Of a stretch of 64,000 bases of DNA, positions 55,297 to 64,000 are shown piece by piece. A program made the translations under genes and the position numbers. Under the pieces are notes generated by a model. It ran no database searches. It saw only the letters and a program-made list of their open reading frames with translations, and was not told the DNA's origin. Within the stretch, counting starts at the first letter, position 1. Every line of letters begins with the position of its first letter. This DNA is from Desulforapulum autotrophicum HRM2 (lineage in GTDB: Bacteria; Desulfobacterota; Desulfobacteria; Desulfobacterales; Desulfobacteraceae), in the NCBI RefSeq assembly GCF_000020365.1, contig NC_012108.1, forward strand, positions 124,001 to 188,000, read 5' to 3'.

Positions 55297-56148
55297 TCAG
55301 CATTTGCTTACCCAGACTCCCACATCAAGAACAGAATCCGAGGCGCCAGTGAATGATCCCGCGACAGGCGGCACCGATTCGGGCAACCTTGCCACGGCTA
55401 CGGCGATGTGGTCGATTCCAGCCATTTCACCAATCGTTGGATCGAATCCCTTCCATCCTGCGCCGGGCAGGTAAACCTCGGCCCAGGCATGGGTCGTGCC
55501 AATGACATGGGACATCCGTGGTGCGTGGAGATATCCACTCACAAAGCGTGCGGCCAGTCCCAGGCACCTGGCTGCTTCCATAAAGAGGAAAGCAAAATCA
55601 CGGCAAGATCCAGTTCCGCAGGACAGTGTATGCAGGGCTGTTTGTACGCCAGGCTCCTCCCTCACCTGGTATGACAATGTTTTATAAATGTGGGCGGCAA
55701 GTCGCTGTAAGAGCGTGTAGGTCTGAATCGGGTCGCCAGGTTGCCAGAAAGTGGTAATCCATTTATTCACCACATCGATTGTTTCCCGCCCAGGTAATGC
55801 CATATAGGGAGACAGCAAAACCCTGTCATCCGGTTGATACCTAAAGGGATAACCCATTGCGTAATCCGCAACCAGAAAGTCGAGGGGCGTTTCATTGAAC
55901 TGCTGGATGATAACTTCGCTCTCAATCACCAACTGGGTCGTGGGCGAATCGAAATTTGCAATCGCAACTGAATTTCCCTCCACATCCCGATGCCAGTACA
56001 GGGTCGACCGGGGTGTGGTTTTTAGGGAAGAATGTTCTATGCGCAGTTCATGGTCTTCCCTTGGCCGCAGAATCAAAGTATGGGGTCCAAGGGTAACCTC
56101 ACAAGAATAGTTGTAGTAAGTACGATGAATAATTTTATAGCGTTGCAT
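55297..56148 (-). CDS. Transglutaminase-like cysteine peptidase family protein
   Basis: A 283-residue protein with an N-terminal beta domain (Transglut_N; YKIIHRTYYNYSCEV...PHTLILRPREDHELRIE) and a transglutaminase core. The triad is complete: Cys in GTGSCRDFAFLF (near 180), His in THAWAEVYLPGAGWKGFDPT (near 220) and the Asp that follows. ATG 56148 is preferred over an upstream in-frame start because AGG lies six bases before it and family proteins begin with this strand. It diverges from glgC. Confidence 0.85.
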   Translation of the reverse strand: MQRYKIIHRTYYNYSCEVTLGPHTLILRPREDHELRIEHSSLKTTPRSTLYWHRDVEGNSVAIANFDSPTTQLVIESEVIIQQFNETPLDFLVADYAMGYPFRYQPDDRVLLSPYMALPGRETIDVVNKWITTFWQPGDPIQTYTLLQRLAAHIYKTLSYQVREEPGVQTALHTLSCGTGSCRDFAFLFMEAARCLGLAARFVSGYLHAPRMSHVIGTTHAWAEVYLPGAGWKGFDPTIGEMAGIDHIAVAVARLPESVPPVAGSFTGASDSVLDVGVWVSKC

Positions 56149-56273
56149 ATTTGACCTGCATGTTGTTATGTATGAATAAAGAAACACCTATGGGACCGTC
56201 CACCACGGGTTAAATCAACGAAAGTTGAGGTTATCATTAATAATCAATCTTTAACAGGCAAAGGGATACCACC

Positions 56274-57497
56274 ATGCAAAATCAGACATTAACCTTCCTT
56301 TTGGCTGGAGGCGTAGGTTCCCGGTTACACCCTTTGACTTCGAGCCGCTCCAAGCCTTCAGTTCCTTTTGGCGGCAAGTACCGGATTATTGATTTTACCC
56401 TGGCCAACTGCCTGCATTCGGGATTGCGTCGAATATTAGTTTTAACGCAGTATAAGTCCCACTCCTTGAACAAGCATCTTCGAGATGGCTGGTCAATCTT
56501 TAATCCTGAGTTAGGGGAATATATCACGCCTGTTCCTGCCCAGATGAATAGTGGAGAACATTGGTATCAAGGAACAGCCGATGCTATTTTTCAAAATCTG
56601 AATTTACTGGAACGCAGCAATGCCGAGTATACCTTAATCCTTTCCGGGGATCATATTTATAGGATGGACTACGCGGCAATGCTCAGCGCCCATCAAGAGC
56701 AGGGCGCAGATGTCACCATCGCCTGTATGGAGGTTCCTGTTGAGGAAGCAAAGGCGTTTGGTGTGGTCGTTACCAATGCGGATCTCAAAATAATTGCCTT
56801 TGAGGAAAAACCTGGACAGCCTACGCCCCTTCCTGAAAATCCAGAAAAAGCCCTGGTTTCCATGGGGTTATATGTGTTTTCTACCAAACTGTTAAGCCGC
56901 GCATTGGTGGAAGATCAGCACAATGATGCTTCAAGTCACGATTTTGGCAAAGACATTTTGCCTCGACTGGTGCAACACCATAAAGTGCAGGCCTATAAAT
57001 TCGGCGGAGCACGGGGCAGGGTCACCCCTGATCGCTACTGGCGGGATGTGGGCACACTAGATGCCTATTACCAGGCAAACATGGATCTGCTGAAGCCCTT
57101 TCCACCGTTAAATCTTTATCAGCGAGACTGGCCTATCCGTACATATCAGCCACAGTCTCCGCCTGCCAGAACGATTAACGGAAATTCTGGCGCTGAAAGC
57201 GTATTCGTTAATTCAATATTGGCCGGTGGTGTTGTAATTTCCGGTGGCAGTGTCAGACATTCCATATTGTTTCAAGATATCTTTATTGATGAAAACGCCA
57301 TCATTGAAAAATCAATTCTGTTTGGTGGCGTTCATGTTGGTACAGGTGCCAGATTGCAGAACTGTATTATTGATCAAAACGTGAGCATTCCCCCCGGAGA
57401 GCAGATTGGTTACGACCTGGTGAAAGACCGAAATCGATTTACCGTTTCTGAAAAAGGAATTGTTGTCGTACCCAAAGATTTTGTTTTTGTCTCCTGA
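56274..57497 (+). CDS. glgC: Glucose-1-phosphate adenylyltransferase
   Basis: A 407-residue enzyme that makes ADP-glucose for glycogen. The nucleotide site AGGVGSRLHPLTSSRSKPSVPFGG is split around residues 11-34. WYQGTADAIFQN, LILSGDHIYRMDY (near 122) and YWRDVGTLDAYYQANMDLL (near 257) follow, with a C-terminal left-handed beta-helix (SVRHSILFQDIFIDENAIIEKSILF). The N-terminus is shorter than in E. coli. No other glycogen gene is adjacent. Confidence 0.95.
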   Translation: MQNQTLTFLLAGGVGSRLHPLTSSRSKPSVPFGGKYRIIDFTLANCLHSGLRRILVLTQYKSHSLNKHLRDGWSIFNPELGEYITPVPAQMNSGEHWYQGTADAIFQNLNLLERSNAEYTLILSGDHIYRMDYAAMLSAHQEQGADVTIACMEVPVEEAKAFGVVVTNADLKIIAFEEKPGQPTPLPENPEKALVSMGLYVFSTKLLSRALVEDQHNDASSHDFGKDILPRLVQHHKVQAYKFGGARGRVTPDRYWRDVGTLDAYYQANMDLLKPFPPLNLYQRDWPIRTYQPQSPPARTINGNSGAESVFVNSILAGGVVISGGSVRHSILFQDIFIDENAIIEKSILFGGVHVGTGARLQNCIIDQNVSIPPGEQIGYDLVKDRNRFTVSEKGIVVVPKDFVFVS

Positions 57498-57677
57498 AGC
57501 CGCTCGGATACCAAAGCAGAACGCTCACCTGCCCTGCCCTGCCGCGGCTTTCTCCAGGTTCCACCGGAGGGACGATGGTTTTTAATCCATTGTCCAGACT
57601 GCCCGGTTCTTTGTGCTATTCATACATCTTTCCGCCATGATTCCCACCCATCTTGACTAAAAGCATTGTTCGGTCTG

Positions 57678-58895
57678 TTACAGGGGATTGTTTTCCAAAA
57701 AGAGTTCAGCCAATTCAGGAAAAGGTTCCAGCGCCCGGGGAAGAAGACCGTTGGCCCAGGCCAGAAAAAGGCCGTAGTTCAGTACGGGGATCCCTTTTTC
57801 TCTGAATATTTCAAGGCGGGAATCCATGGCCTTTTGAGTGATCATGCACCCTGCACAATGAATGACCATATCCCATGCATCTGGATCTTTTGGCACCTTT
57901 CGGGTGTGACCAAACTCCACCTGGGATCCGACCAGCTGCCGGAATAGACGGGGGATCTTGACCGTTCCCAGGTCCTCGGCCTGGCGGTGGTGGGAGCAGA
58001 CCTCCATTACCAGGACCCGCCCTTTTTGCGGAAAGTTTTTCAAGGCGTTAAGGCTTCGGATAAAGAGGGAGGGATCCCCCTTTTTACGGGCAAAGAGGAT
58101 TGAAAAGGAGGTCAGCGGCTGATCTTCGGGGATATCTGCTGCAACCTTATGAAACACCTGACTGTCCGTGATTACCAGGGCCGGTTTGATTCCTATATTA
58201 TGATAGAAGGTGTACAGTTCCCTCTCTTTTACGATAAGGGCGGCACAATCCCGATCCAGCAGGTCTCGAATGGTTTCCACCTGGGGGAGGATCAGACGGC
58301 CTGCCGGGGCTGCAAGATCAATGGGGGTTACGAGCAGTACCAGATCCTGTTCCTGCACCAGGCCCTCAACGGGCGTCATCTCTCGGTGGATCTCCTTCTC
58401 CAGTTTTTCCATTTTTTCGATCAGAGGCAGACAGCTTTTCTCGATGGTATTATCCAGAACAATCTGCTCTTGTTGCTCAAAGAAGGTTTTTTTTTCTTCG
58501 TGGCGGGGAAGATCTTTAAAGCTGATAACCCCGATCCAGGGAAGATTTTTTTCAAGAAGCCAGTTCTTCAGCTCCTTTTCTGCAGGGGTGGGGGCCTTGT
58601 CTCCCGGGCTGACAAAGAGAATAAGATCCGCCGTTTCCAGACGTTCTCTGGTTTTTAGTATCCGCTGTTCTCCAAGGGCGCCTGCATCATCCAGACCGGC
58701 TGTATCTGTAATGGCGCACATCCCCAGTTTGCCCAGTTCTATTTTTCGTGTAACCGGATCGGTGGTGGTTCCCGGCGTCTCCGAGGTAATGGCGATATCT
58801 TTCTGGAAGAGATTGTTCATAAGGGAGGATTTCCCGGCATTCCTGACGCCTGCCAGGACGATGCGGGTCATTTCCGCCAGGGGGGGGGTACTCAT
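57678..58895 (-). CDS. hydF: [FeFe]-hydrogenase maturation GTPase
   Basis: A 405-residue scaffold on which the H-cluster precursor is assembled. The GTPase domain has G1 GVRNAGKSSLMN (near residue 16), G3 DTAGLDDAG and G4-like ISFKD. The C-terminal iron-sulfur domain has VCSHHRQ (near 302) and HCAGCM (near 350), the conserved cluster ligands. AGGAGT precedes the ATG. It is the last gene of the operon, four bases after the lyase stop. Confidence 0.95.
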   Translation of the reverse strand: MSTPPLAEMTRIVLAGVRNAGKSSLMNNLFQKDIAITSETPGTTTDPVTRKIELGKLGMCAITDTAGLDDAGALGEQRILKTRERLETADLILFVSPGDKAPTPAEKELKNWLLEKNLPWIGVISFKDLPRHEEKKTFFEQQEQIVLDNTIEKSCLPLIEKMEKLEKEIHREMTPVEGLVQEQDLVLLVTPIDLAAPAGRLILPQVETIRDLLDRDCAALIVKERELYTFYHNIGIKPALVITDSQVFHKVAADIPEDQPLTSFSILFARKKGDPSLFIRSLNALKNFPQKGRVLVMEVCSHHRQAEDLGTVKIPRLFRQLVGSQVEFGHTRKVPKDPDAWDMVIHCAGCMITQKAMDSRLEIFREKGIPVLNYGLFLAWANGLLPRALEPFPELAELFLENNPL

Positions 58896-58899
58896 GGGG

Positions 58900-60228
58900 T
58901 TACTCCTTTGTAAAACCGGTTAGGTTGAAGTAGTTGAATTTATCGTGCAGAAACGCCTTACTGAGGCCGGTATTCTGATTCAGCCATAGTATCAATGCAT
59001 CCCTGTTCGACGGGGAGGCCGCTTTAATCCGGGGAATCAGCTCTTTGAGCCGACTGTAACCCAGAACATCTTTCAGGGTATTCAAAAGGGCCGGACTCAC
59101 TGCCAGGCGGGCTTCCATTTTTTCCCTGTCCGGCTCCAGGGCGTCCATGAGAGGACCTGCGGCGCAGTCCAGGGCCCTTGTCAGGCTGTGGAACAGACGG
59201 ATCATCTGCTCGGCCAGGAACGGCAGATTGGCATTGAGCTGCATCTGTCCCGAGCGGCTGTACTCTCTGATAAGCGCGGCGGAGGAGGCGCACTCCATGC
59301 TCAAGCCTCTGATCAGTTCCAGCAGAACAGGGTTGCTCTTGTCCGGCATGATGGTAGAACCGTACTGCATTTCCTTGTGCCGGATCTCTCCGCTGAGTGA
59401 GGAGCTGTAGAGCAGCATATCACTGCACATCTTGTACAGGTTATCTGCGCAGAGACCAAGGCCTGCGGCGCATTCGGCCAGATTGTCCGTATGGGCGACC
59501 TGGTCGCAGAGATTCTGGCTCCGGCAGAGAGGGAGGCCCGTAATCCGCCGAAGATGTTTTTCTGCTGAAAAGACATAGTTCCGCGGGGCCGAATACCCTG
59601 TTCCGATGGCTGTACCCCCCAGGGGGATGGTTCTGAGCCTTTCTTTGAGTTTATTCAGGCGCCAGCGGTCTCTTTCCACCGGACCTGCCCAGGCGGAGTA
59701 GAGTTGCCCCAGGGTCATGGGAAGGGCATCCTGAAGTTCCGTACGACCGCACATCAGCCACTCCTCATACAGGGTCTCACGGCTTACAAGCTGCTCCTGC
59801 AGACAGACAACCTTCTGTTCCACCTGTTCCAGGTAGCGGAAGGTCATAAGGGTTACCGCCGTGGGGAAGGTGTCATTGGTGGACTGAAAACGGGCCAGGT
59901 GATCCAGGGGATGGGCCTTGAAATCACCCTTATATTTTCTGTTGGTCCCCTCTGAGAGGACTTCGCACAGATTCATATGGAAACTGGTTCCCGCTCCCCC
60001 CTGACTTAAGGGAAGGGGAAACTGGGCATCCAGTTGGCCCTCGATGATCTCTTTTGCCGTCTCTTCCAGCAGGGGAAAATAGTCCCCAGGATAGAGTCCT
60101 GAGCTCTCCTGCTGCGCCCGGATAGCCGCCAGTTTGACTTCCCCATAGGCGCGTATCATCTCCCGGGCGGTCTGGCCGGGGCCGAATAGAATCAGGGCTT
60201 TTTTTGTCTCTTCTCCGTATAGAATCAT
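58900..60228 (-). CDS. Aspartase/fumarase-superfamily lyase of the hyd operon
   Basis: A 442-residue lyase. The superfamily signature GSTIMPDKSNPVL (near residue 290) contains the mobile catalytic-loop Ser. FQSTNDTFPTAVTL (near 115) and GGTAIGTG (near 205) match the other conserved regions. It resembles aspartate ammonia-lyase more than argininosuccinate lyase. It overlaps hydE by four bases. Lyases of this type are known next to hydE/hydF/hydG in other anaerobes; a role in supplying ammonia to the H-cluster bridge is speculation. Confidence 0.8.
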   Translation of the reverse strand: MILYGEETKKALILFGPGQTAREMIRAYGEVKLAAIRAQQESSGLYPGDYFPLLEETAKEIIEGQLDAQFPLPLSQGGAGTSFHMNLCEVLSEGTNRKYKGDFKAHPLDHLARFQSTNDTFPTAVTLMTFRYLEQVEQKVVCLQEQLVSRETLYEEWLMCGRTELQDALPMTLGQLYSAWAGPVERDRWRLNKLKERLRTIPLGGTAIGTGYSAPRNYVFSAEKHLRRITGLPLCRSQNLCDQVAHTDNLAECAAGLGLCADNLYKMCSDMLLYSSSLSGEIRHKEMQYGSTIMPDKSNPVLLELIRGLSMECASSAALIREYSRSGQMQLNANLPFLAEQMIRLFHSLTRALDCAAGPLMDALEPDREKMEARLAVSPALLNTLKDVLGYSRLKELIPRIKAASPSNRDALILWLNQNTGLSKAFLHDKFNYFNLTGFTKE

Positions 60229-61271
60229 TGTCTCATCCCTGCAATTCGGGGGGCATCTCCCCGGTCAAAACAAAGTTCTCTGTCCAGGGGTCTGACCCGA
60301 CTGGACAGGTCGTTGATGCAGTGAATCCCGCTTTCATCAAGACAGATTTTACCGGGATAGAGCAGATAGTCCTTCTTGAAATCCGCCGGTGTTATATTGG
60401 GCATCAGAACATTGGCTCCCGCAGCGATCATCTGTTCCCTGCCGTCAGGCTGCAGGGTTCCCGCCGCTGTTGTAGCGGGGATATGGGTCTGGGGCAGGGC
60501 CAGGCGCAGAAGTGCCACTCCCCGGATGGAATCCTCAATGGGGTGTTGCTTCACATGCTTCAGGGGGGTATCTGGATGGGGGATAAAGGGGCCGATTCCA
60601 ACCATATCCAATTCCAGTCTCTGGCAGAGTAATATGTTTTCCAGTCTGACTTCTGGCGTTTCTCCGGGGAGTCCCAGCATAAAGCCGCTGCCTGTTTGAA
60701 AACCTGCCGTACGGGTATCCTCAAGGGCCTGCAGTCGGTCTTTCAGGGTTTTACCGTCCCGCAGGCAGGCGTGCAGCTTTGGATCAGAGGTCTCGAAACG
60801 GATCAGATAACGGTCTGCCCCCGCCTGTACCATCTCTCCATACTCTTCTCTGCTGCGCATTCCGCAGCTGAGGGTTACAGCGGCCTCTCCCCGGGTTTTC
60901 TGTTTGATCGCTTCAACCAGTCGGCAGATTCTTTCCACAGGATAGCAAGGATCCTCTCCCCCTTGAATGACAAAGGTACGAAGCCCCCTGTCGAAACCGG
61001 CTTGAATCACTTCAAGCAGGCGGTTTTCTTTAATCCGGTAGCGTTGTACCTTCCGATTCTCCCGGCGGATACCGCAGTACAGGCAGTTGCTGACACAGTA
61101 GTTGGTATATTCCAGGAGTCCGCGGAGCAGAACGTTTCTGCCATGGACCTGGGTGCAAATCTTATTTCCCATAGTTGCCAGTTCGGCTGTTGTGGCGTTG
61201 TAAAAGAGTTCTGTCAATTCTGCGGGACCCAGGGCCTTGGGGTTAGTTTTCATTTTTTCTTGTTTTACCAT
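60225..61271 (-). CDS. hydE: [FeFe]-hydrogenase maturation radical SAM enzyme
   Basis: A 348-residue radical SAM protein with the cluster motif CVSNCLYCGI (near residue 57), the glycine motif FVIQGGEDP, and the C-terminal block VLMPNITPADFKKDYLLYPGK common to HydE. It takes part in building the dithiomethylamine-bridged diiron site. The start overlaps the upstream ATPase gene by 29 bases (an internal ATG at 61253 would reduce this to 11), so the genes are translationally coupled. Confidence 0.93.
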   Translation of the reverse strand: MVKQEKMKTNPKALGPAELTELFYNATTAELATMGNKICTQVHGRNVLLRGLLEYTNYCVSNCLYCGIRRENRKVQRYRIKENRLLEVIQAGFDRGLRTFVIQGGEDPCYPVERICRLVEAIKQKTRGEAAVTLSCGMRSREEYGEMVQAGADRYLIRFETSDPKLHACLRDGKTLKDRLQALEDTRTAGFQTGSGFMLGLPGETPEVRLENILLCQRLELDMVGIGPFIPHPDTPLKHVKQHPIEDSIRGVALLRLALPQTHIPATTAAGTLQPDGREQMIAAGANVLMPNITPADFKKDYLLYPGKICLDESGIHCINDLSSRVRPLDRELCFDRGDAPRIAGMRQ

Positions 61272-61986
61272 TCATTAAAGAGAGAATTACAGCTTTGGCA
61301 TCATCATACTGATTTAACGTATCAGCCGTCAGGTCTGCTGTAATACACCCGTTGTTCATAATCAAAATTCGTTTAGCCAAAAAAAGGGCTTCTGAAATAT
61401 CATGGGTAATAAACAGGATGGTGCATTTTTTCTTGTACCAGATGCCTTTGAGGTCTTTCTGAAGTTTTGCCCGGGTAAGCGCATCAAGGGACGAAAAAGG
61501 TTCATCCATCAGGAGAAAACCGGATTCCTGACACAGGGCTCTTGCAAGACTTGCTCTCTGGGCCATACCCCCTGACAATTCGTGGGGAAAAGCCTTTTCT
61601 CTGTCCCTGAGCCCGACCCGTTCAAGGGCTGCGTTCACCCGCTGCCCGATTTCTTTTTTATTGTGTTTCCAGTCAAGCCGGTGCCGCAGGGCAACCAGCA
61701 GGTTTCTGCGTACTGTCATCCAGGGGAGCAAGCAGGGGTTTTGAAACATGACCGCTGGGTAAGTATGATCCGGATACACGCAGACGGAACCGGAGCAGGG
61801 TTTTTCCAGTCCGGCAAGAAGCCGGAGAAGCGTTGTTTTGCCACAGCCGCTGTAACCGACCAGGGCCGTAAAAGAACCGGGCGCAAGCGTCATGGAAACA
61901 TTTTTGACCGCTGTAACCGCCTCCTCGTGACTCCCATAAATCTTGTTCAGATTTTCAATTCTTATTTCTGGCGCATTTCCTACCAT
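61243..61986 (-). CDS. ABC importer ATPase of the hyd operon
   Basis: A 247-residue ATPase with Walker A GYSGCGKTT (near residue 43), Q-loop MFQNPCLLPWMT, signature ELSGGMAQRASLARAL, Walker B FLLMDEPFSSLD and H-loop ITHD. It belongs to the SsuB/TauB/NrtD group. It overlaps both neighbours (permease by seven bases, hydE by 29), indicating a single coupled operon. Confidence 0.88.
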   Translation of the reverse strand: MVGNAPEIRIENLNKIYGSHEEAVTAVKNVSMTLAPGSFTALVGYSGCGKTTLLRLLAGLEKPCSGSVCVYPDHTYPAVMFQNPCLLPWMTVRRNLLVALRHRLDWKHNKKEIGQRVNAALERVGLRDREKAFPHELSGGMAQRASLARALCQESGFLLMDEPFSSLDALTRAKLQKDLKGIWYKKKCTILFITHDISEALFLAKRILIMNNGCITADLTADTLNQYDDAKAVILSLMNGKTRKNEN

Positions 61987-62780
61987 TTATGTTCTACCTC
62001 AAGGTCTTTCCAGGGAATCAGCCGGTTAAACAGTTTAATAAGAACGCGATCCAGGACGATGCCGCAAATACCCAAGGTGATTATGCCGACAAAAACTTTG
62101 TCAATTCGACCCATTTCCTGGGAATCCAGGATAAGATAACCCAGCCCTGAAGCGGCTGCTATCATTTCAGCGCCCATCAGCGCTCTCCAGCAGTAACTCA
62201 ATCCCAGCTGAATGCCTGTCAGAAACGAAGGGAACGCTCCGGGGAAAAGCACATAGCGAATGTATTCGGCATGGTTGAACTTCAACGTCTCCGAGAGCTC
62301 CTGCCACTCTTTTTCAATGGTATTGAGCCCCCCCATAAGGTTAAGAAAAACAGGGAAAAAAGATGCCATTACAATAACGGCCATTTTTGATGCTTCTCCT
62401 ATTCCGAACCACAATATAAGCAGGGGAATCGTGGAAATCGGCGGTACTGAGCGTAGAAATTCAAGGGGAACTCTCAAAAGCCGTTTAAATACAGGCAGAA
62501 TATAGATAAGAAAACTCAAAGGAACCGCAATCACCAGTGTAACCGAAAATCCGGCAAGCACTCTTTTAAAACTGACAATCAGGTGTTTTGCAAGTTCTCC
62601 GGTTTCAGCCAGATGACAGGCGGCAAGAAAAACCCTGCCGGGAGAGGGCAGCAGATAGGGATTAACCCACTGAAAAGAAGACGCCAGTGTCCAGAGAACA
62701 AGAATTAAAAGCGGTATGATCAGCGTTTCAAACGTTCCCATGGCTGTTCTATTCATGTTTATGATATCTTGACCTGACAA
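61980..62780 (-). CDS. ABC importer permease of the hyd operon
   Basis: A 266-residue inner-membrane protein with six hydrophobic segments and the EAA region (ETLKFNHAEYIRYVLFPGAFPSFLTGIQLGL, about 165-195). Family: SsuC/TauC-like. Only two bases separate it from the binding-protein stop. Confidence 0.87.
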   Translation of the reverse strand: MSGQDIINMNRTAMGTFETLIIPLLILVLWTLASSFQWVNPYLLPSPGRVFLAACHLAETGELAKHLIVSFKRVLAGFSVTLVIAVPLSFLIYILPVFKRLLRVPLEFLRSVPPISTIPLLILWFGIGEASKMAVIVMASFFPVFLNLMGGLNTIEKEWQELSETLKFNHAEYIRYVLFPGAFPSFLTGIQLGLSYCWRALMGAEMIAAASGLGYLILDSQEMGRIDKVFVGIITLGICGIVLDRVLIKLFNRLIPWKDLEVEHKW

Positions 62781-62782
62781 TT

Positions 62783-63742
62783 TCAGTGAACATTTAAATT
62801 GTCACCCAGCATTTCCGATGCCTCTAAATCATTTTCTATCATATTCAAATTTCTTAGAAACGCTATATCCCGGGCAAGACCGGAAAGATCATCCGCCGTA
62901 AAACTGGATGCAATCCCGGATCGATTATAGAGATCTTTGGCTTCGTCACTGTCAAGATTCTGTGCCCTGGCCCCTATGGCAATTGCTTGTGAAAGATTGT
63001 TCTGTATGAAAGTGTAGGCTTGTTGCTGAACCGAAGTGAAATGGTCAATGATCTCTGGATGATTTTGGGCAAAACGCCGGGGACTGGCACTGACAAGCAG
63101 GGGAGTAACATATCCCTCTGATGTGGTCAGAACCCGCCCGCCGGCATTCTGTGTTTTTATGATCAGAGACCCTGCCAGCAGTGCAGCATCAACATTTTTG
63201 GATATAAGGGCTGCCTGGGACTGGGGTAAACTCATTGAGACCAGCTGTACATCTTCCAGGTTTTCTTTTTCTTCGATGGCTGCCAGCATTTGATGAAGAA
63301 CCGTACCCTTGGGCCCGGCGACAACACAATGGGACAGATCCTTAACACTCCGGGGCCCGTCATCCATAACCATCACTGCAAAGGTCTGCTCGGGTCTGCT
63401 TACAATATCTATTATATCGATTTCATTACCGGCAGAATTGGCAATAATGACAGAAGCCGTATTCATGACAGATGCAATATCAAGGGAACCGGCAGCCATG
63501 GCTTCGGCCTGTTTGGCACCTGAATTAATTTCATGCCATTTTATCGTTATCCCTTCAGGTGCAAACGCTTTCTCGAGCATCTGTCTCTCTTTCAGTACCA
63601 TTACCTGTAGATTAAAGGGAGATTTGACATAGGAGATGTTGAGCTGTGTTACATCCGCAGGTTCTTTCTGCCCTCCGGCACTGACAGACACAGCAATTAT
63701 TGTAATAACCAGAGAAATCAAGAGTATTTTGAATCGTTTCAT
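62783..63742 (-). CDS. ABC importer substrate-binding protein of the hyd operon
   Basis: A 319-residue NMT1/SsuA-like binding protein (VLKERQMLEKAFAPEGITIKWHEINSGAKQAEAMAAGSLDIASV). The signal peptide ends in VSAGGQKEP, a junction very common in spirochaete binding proteins. ATG 63742 is chosen because AAAGGAAG precedes it; an in-frame ATG lies eight codons upstream. The ligand is unknown. Co-transcription with hydE and hydF suggests a role linked to hydrogenase or its cofactor. Confidence 0.82.
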   Translation of the reverse strand: MKRFKILLISLVITIIAVSVSAGGQKEPADVTQLNISYVKSPFNLQVMVLKERQMLEKAFAPEGITIKWHEINSGAKQAEAMAAGSLDIASVMNTASVIIANSAGNEIDIIDIVSRPEQTFAVMVMDDGPRSVKDLSHCVVAGPKGTVLHQMLAAIEEKENLEDVQLVSMSLPQSQAALISKNVDAALLAGSLIIKTQNAGGRVLTTSEGYVTPLLVSASPRRFAQNHPEIIDHFTSVQQQAYTFIQNNLSQAIAIGARAQNLDSDEAKDLYNRSGIASSFTADDLSGLARDIAFLRNLNMIENDLEASEMLGDNLNVH

Positions 63743-63786
63743 GGTGCTTCCTTTTTGCGAACACAATAATAGTTTTGGCCTTATGC

Positions 63787-64000
63787 TTACCTACCTCTTT
63801 GCAGCCGATTGTACAAGGTTCTTATGGAGATGCCCAAAGACTTTGCCGCTTGGGTTTTATTTCCGGAACTATTGGCAAGGGCTGCCTGGATATCTGCCAC
63901 GGTAATCATACTTGCCGGGTGGGTTGTGGATGCGGGAAGGGCCGTGGCGGGTTCGTCAAAAGTCTCAAGTCTGTGGGCCACATGTTCAGGCCGCAGCAGT
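63787..64000 (-). CDS. C-terminal part of a Fis-type (probably sigma-54) regulator, cut by window edge
   Basis: The last 71 codons are visible. They begin with LLRPEHVAHRL, as at the end of an AAA+ activator domain, and end with a Fis helix-turn-helix (NKTQAAKSLGISIRTLYNRLQ). The 5' part lies beyond the window. Only 44 bp separate it from the binding-protein gene, so it may head or control the hyd/ABC operon. Confidence 0.75.
   Translation of the reverse strand, partial: LLRPEHVAHRLETFDEPATALPASTTHPASMITVADIQAALANSSGNKTQAAKSLGISIRTLYNRLQRGR

Overview
The window looks like a chromosomal segment of a strictly anaerobic, sulfate-reducer-like deltaproteobacterium (Desulfobacterales type). This is an inference from gene content: a methylotrophic betaine-type module (MttB-family methyltransferase, two BCCT carriers, sigma-54 two-component control), cobalamin riboswitches, [FeFe]-hydrogenase maturases, the carboxyspermidine route of polyamine synthesis, a KatG/PerR-like peroxide defence, and a selenocysteine codon. 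No rRNA, tRNA or CRISPR array was seen.

Layout. 0-4 kb: a SAM methyltransferase, PRPP synthase, a KH-domain RNA-binding protein and a TPR-methyltransferase. 4-6.5 kb: an SsuABC/TauABC-like importer. 6.6-12.3 kb: a cobalamin-controlled island with a 260-bp palindrome, a tandem pair of cobalamin riboswitches each with its own terminator, an FMN-binding/periplasmic-binding fusion, a FecCD-type permease, an ATPase and an OprD-like porin. It is followed by a collapsed second copy of the 4-6 kb importer genes. 13.3-20 kb: a broken CoA-transferase gene and the C-terminal end of an apparent acetolactate synthase small subunit. The latter is split by a 5.8-kb composite element: two near-identical, internally broken insertion sequences bound a periplasmic redox cargo (SH3 protein, EF-hand lipoprotein, ferredoxin, ferric-reductase-like membrane protein, Tat flavoprotein). 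The element is bounded by an exact 8-bp target duplication. ilvD follows.

22-31 kb: a D-lactate dehydrogenase-like flavo/iron-sulfur protein, a LysE exporter, two BCCT carriers around an mtgA relic, and mttB. 31.2-35.5 kb: a sigma-54 response regulator and a sensor kinase, with a candidate -24/-12 promoter and paired palindromic enhancer sites in front of mttB. 35.5-39 kb is a gene graveyard holding a truncated OmpR regulator/kinase pair and a decayed type I restriction-modification locus. 39-41.5 kb: an epimerase-like gene and two tandem, strongly structured repeats whose stems show compensatory changes. 41.5-44.3 kb: a PerR-like regulator and katG.

44.5-50.4 kb: a polyamine operon running speA, carboxy(nor)spermidine dehydrogenase, its decarboxylase, speB and a methyltransferase; together these can take arginine to spermidine. 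50.7-57.5 kb: a small protein, a lipoprotein, an M48 protease, an exported MsrA whose catalytic position is an in-frame UGA followed by a SECIS-like hairpin, an MFS carrier, a transglutaminase-like protein and glgC. 57.7-64 kb: a tightly packed operon of an ABC importer with hydE, an aspartase/fumarase-family lyase and hydF, preceded by the end of a Fis-type regulator. hydG is not in the window.

The strongest candidates for follow-up are the selenoprotein MsrA, the composite element inside the ilvH-like gene, the tandem cobalamin riboswitches feeding a flavinylated binding protein, and the covarying repeats at 41.0-41.5 kb.
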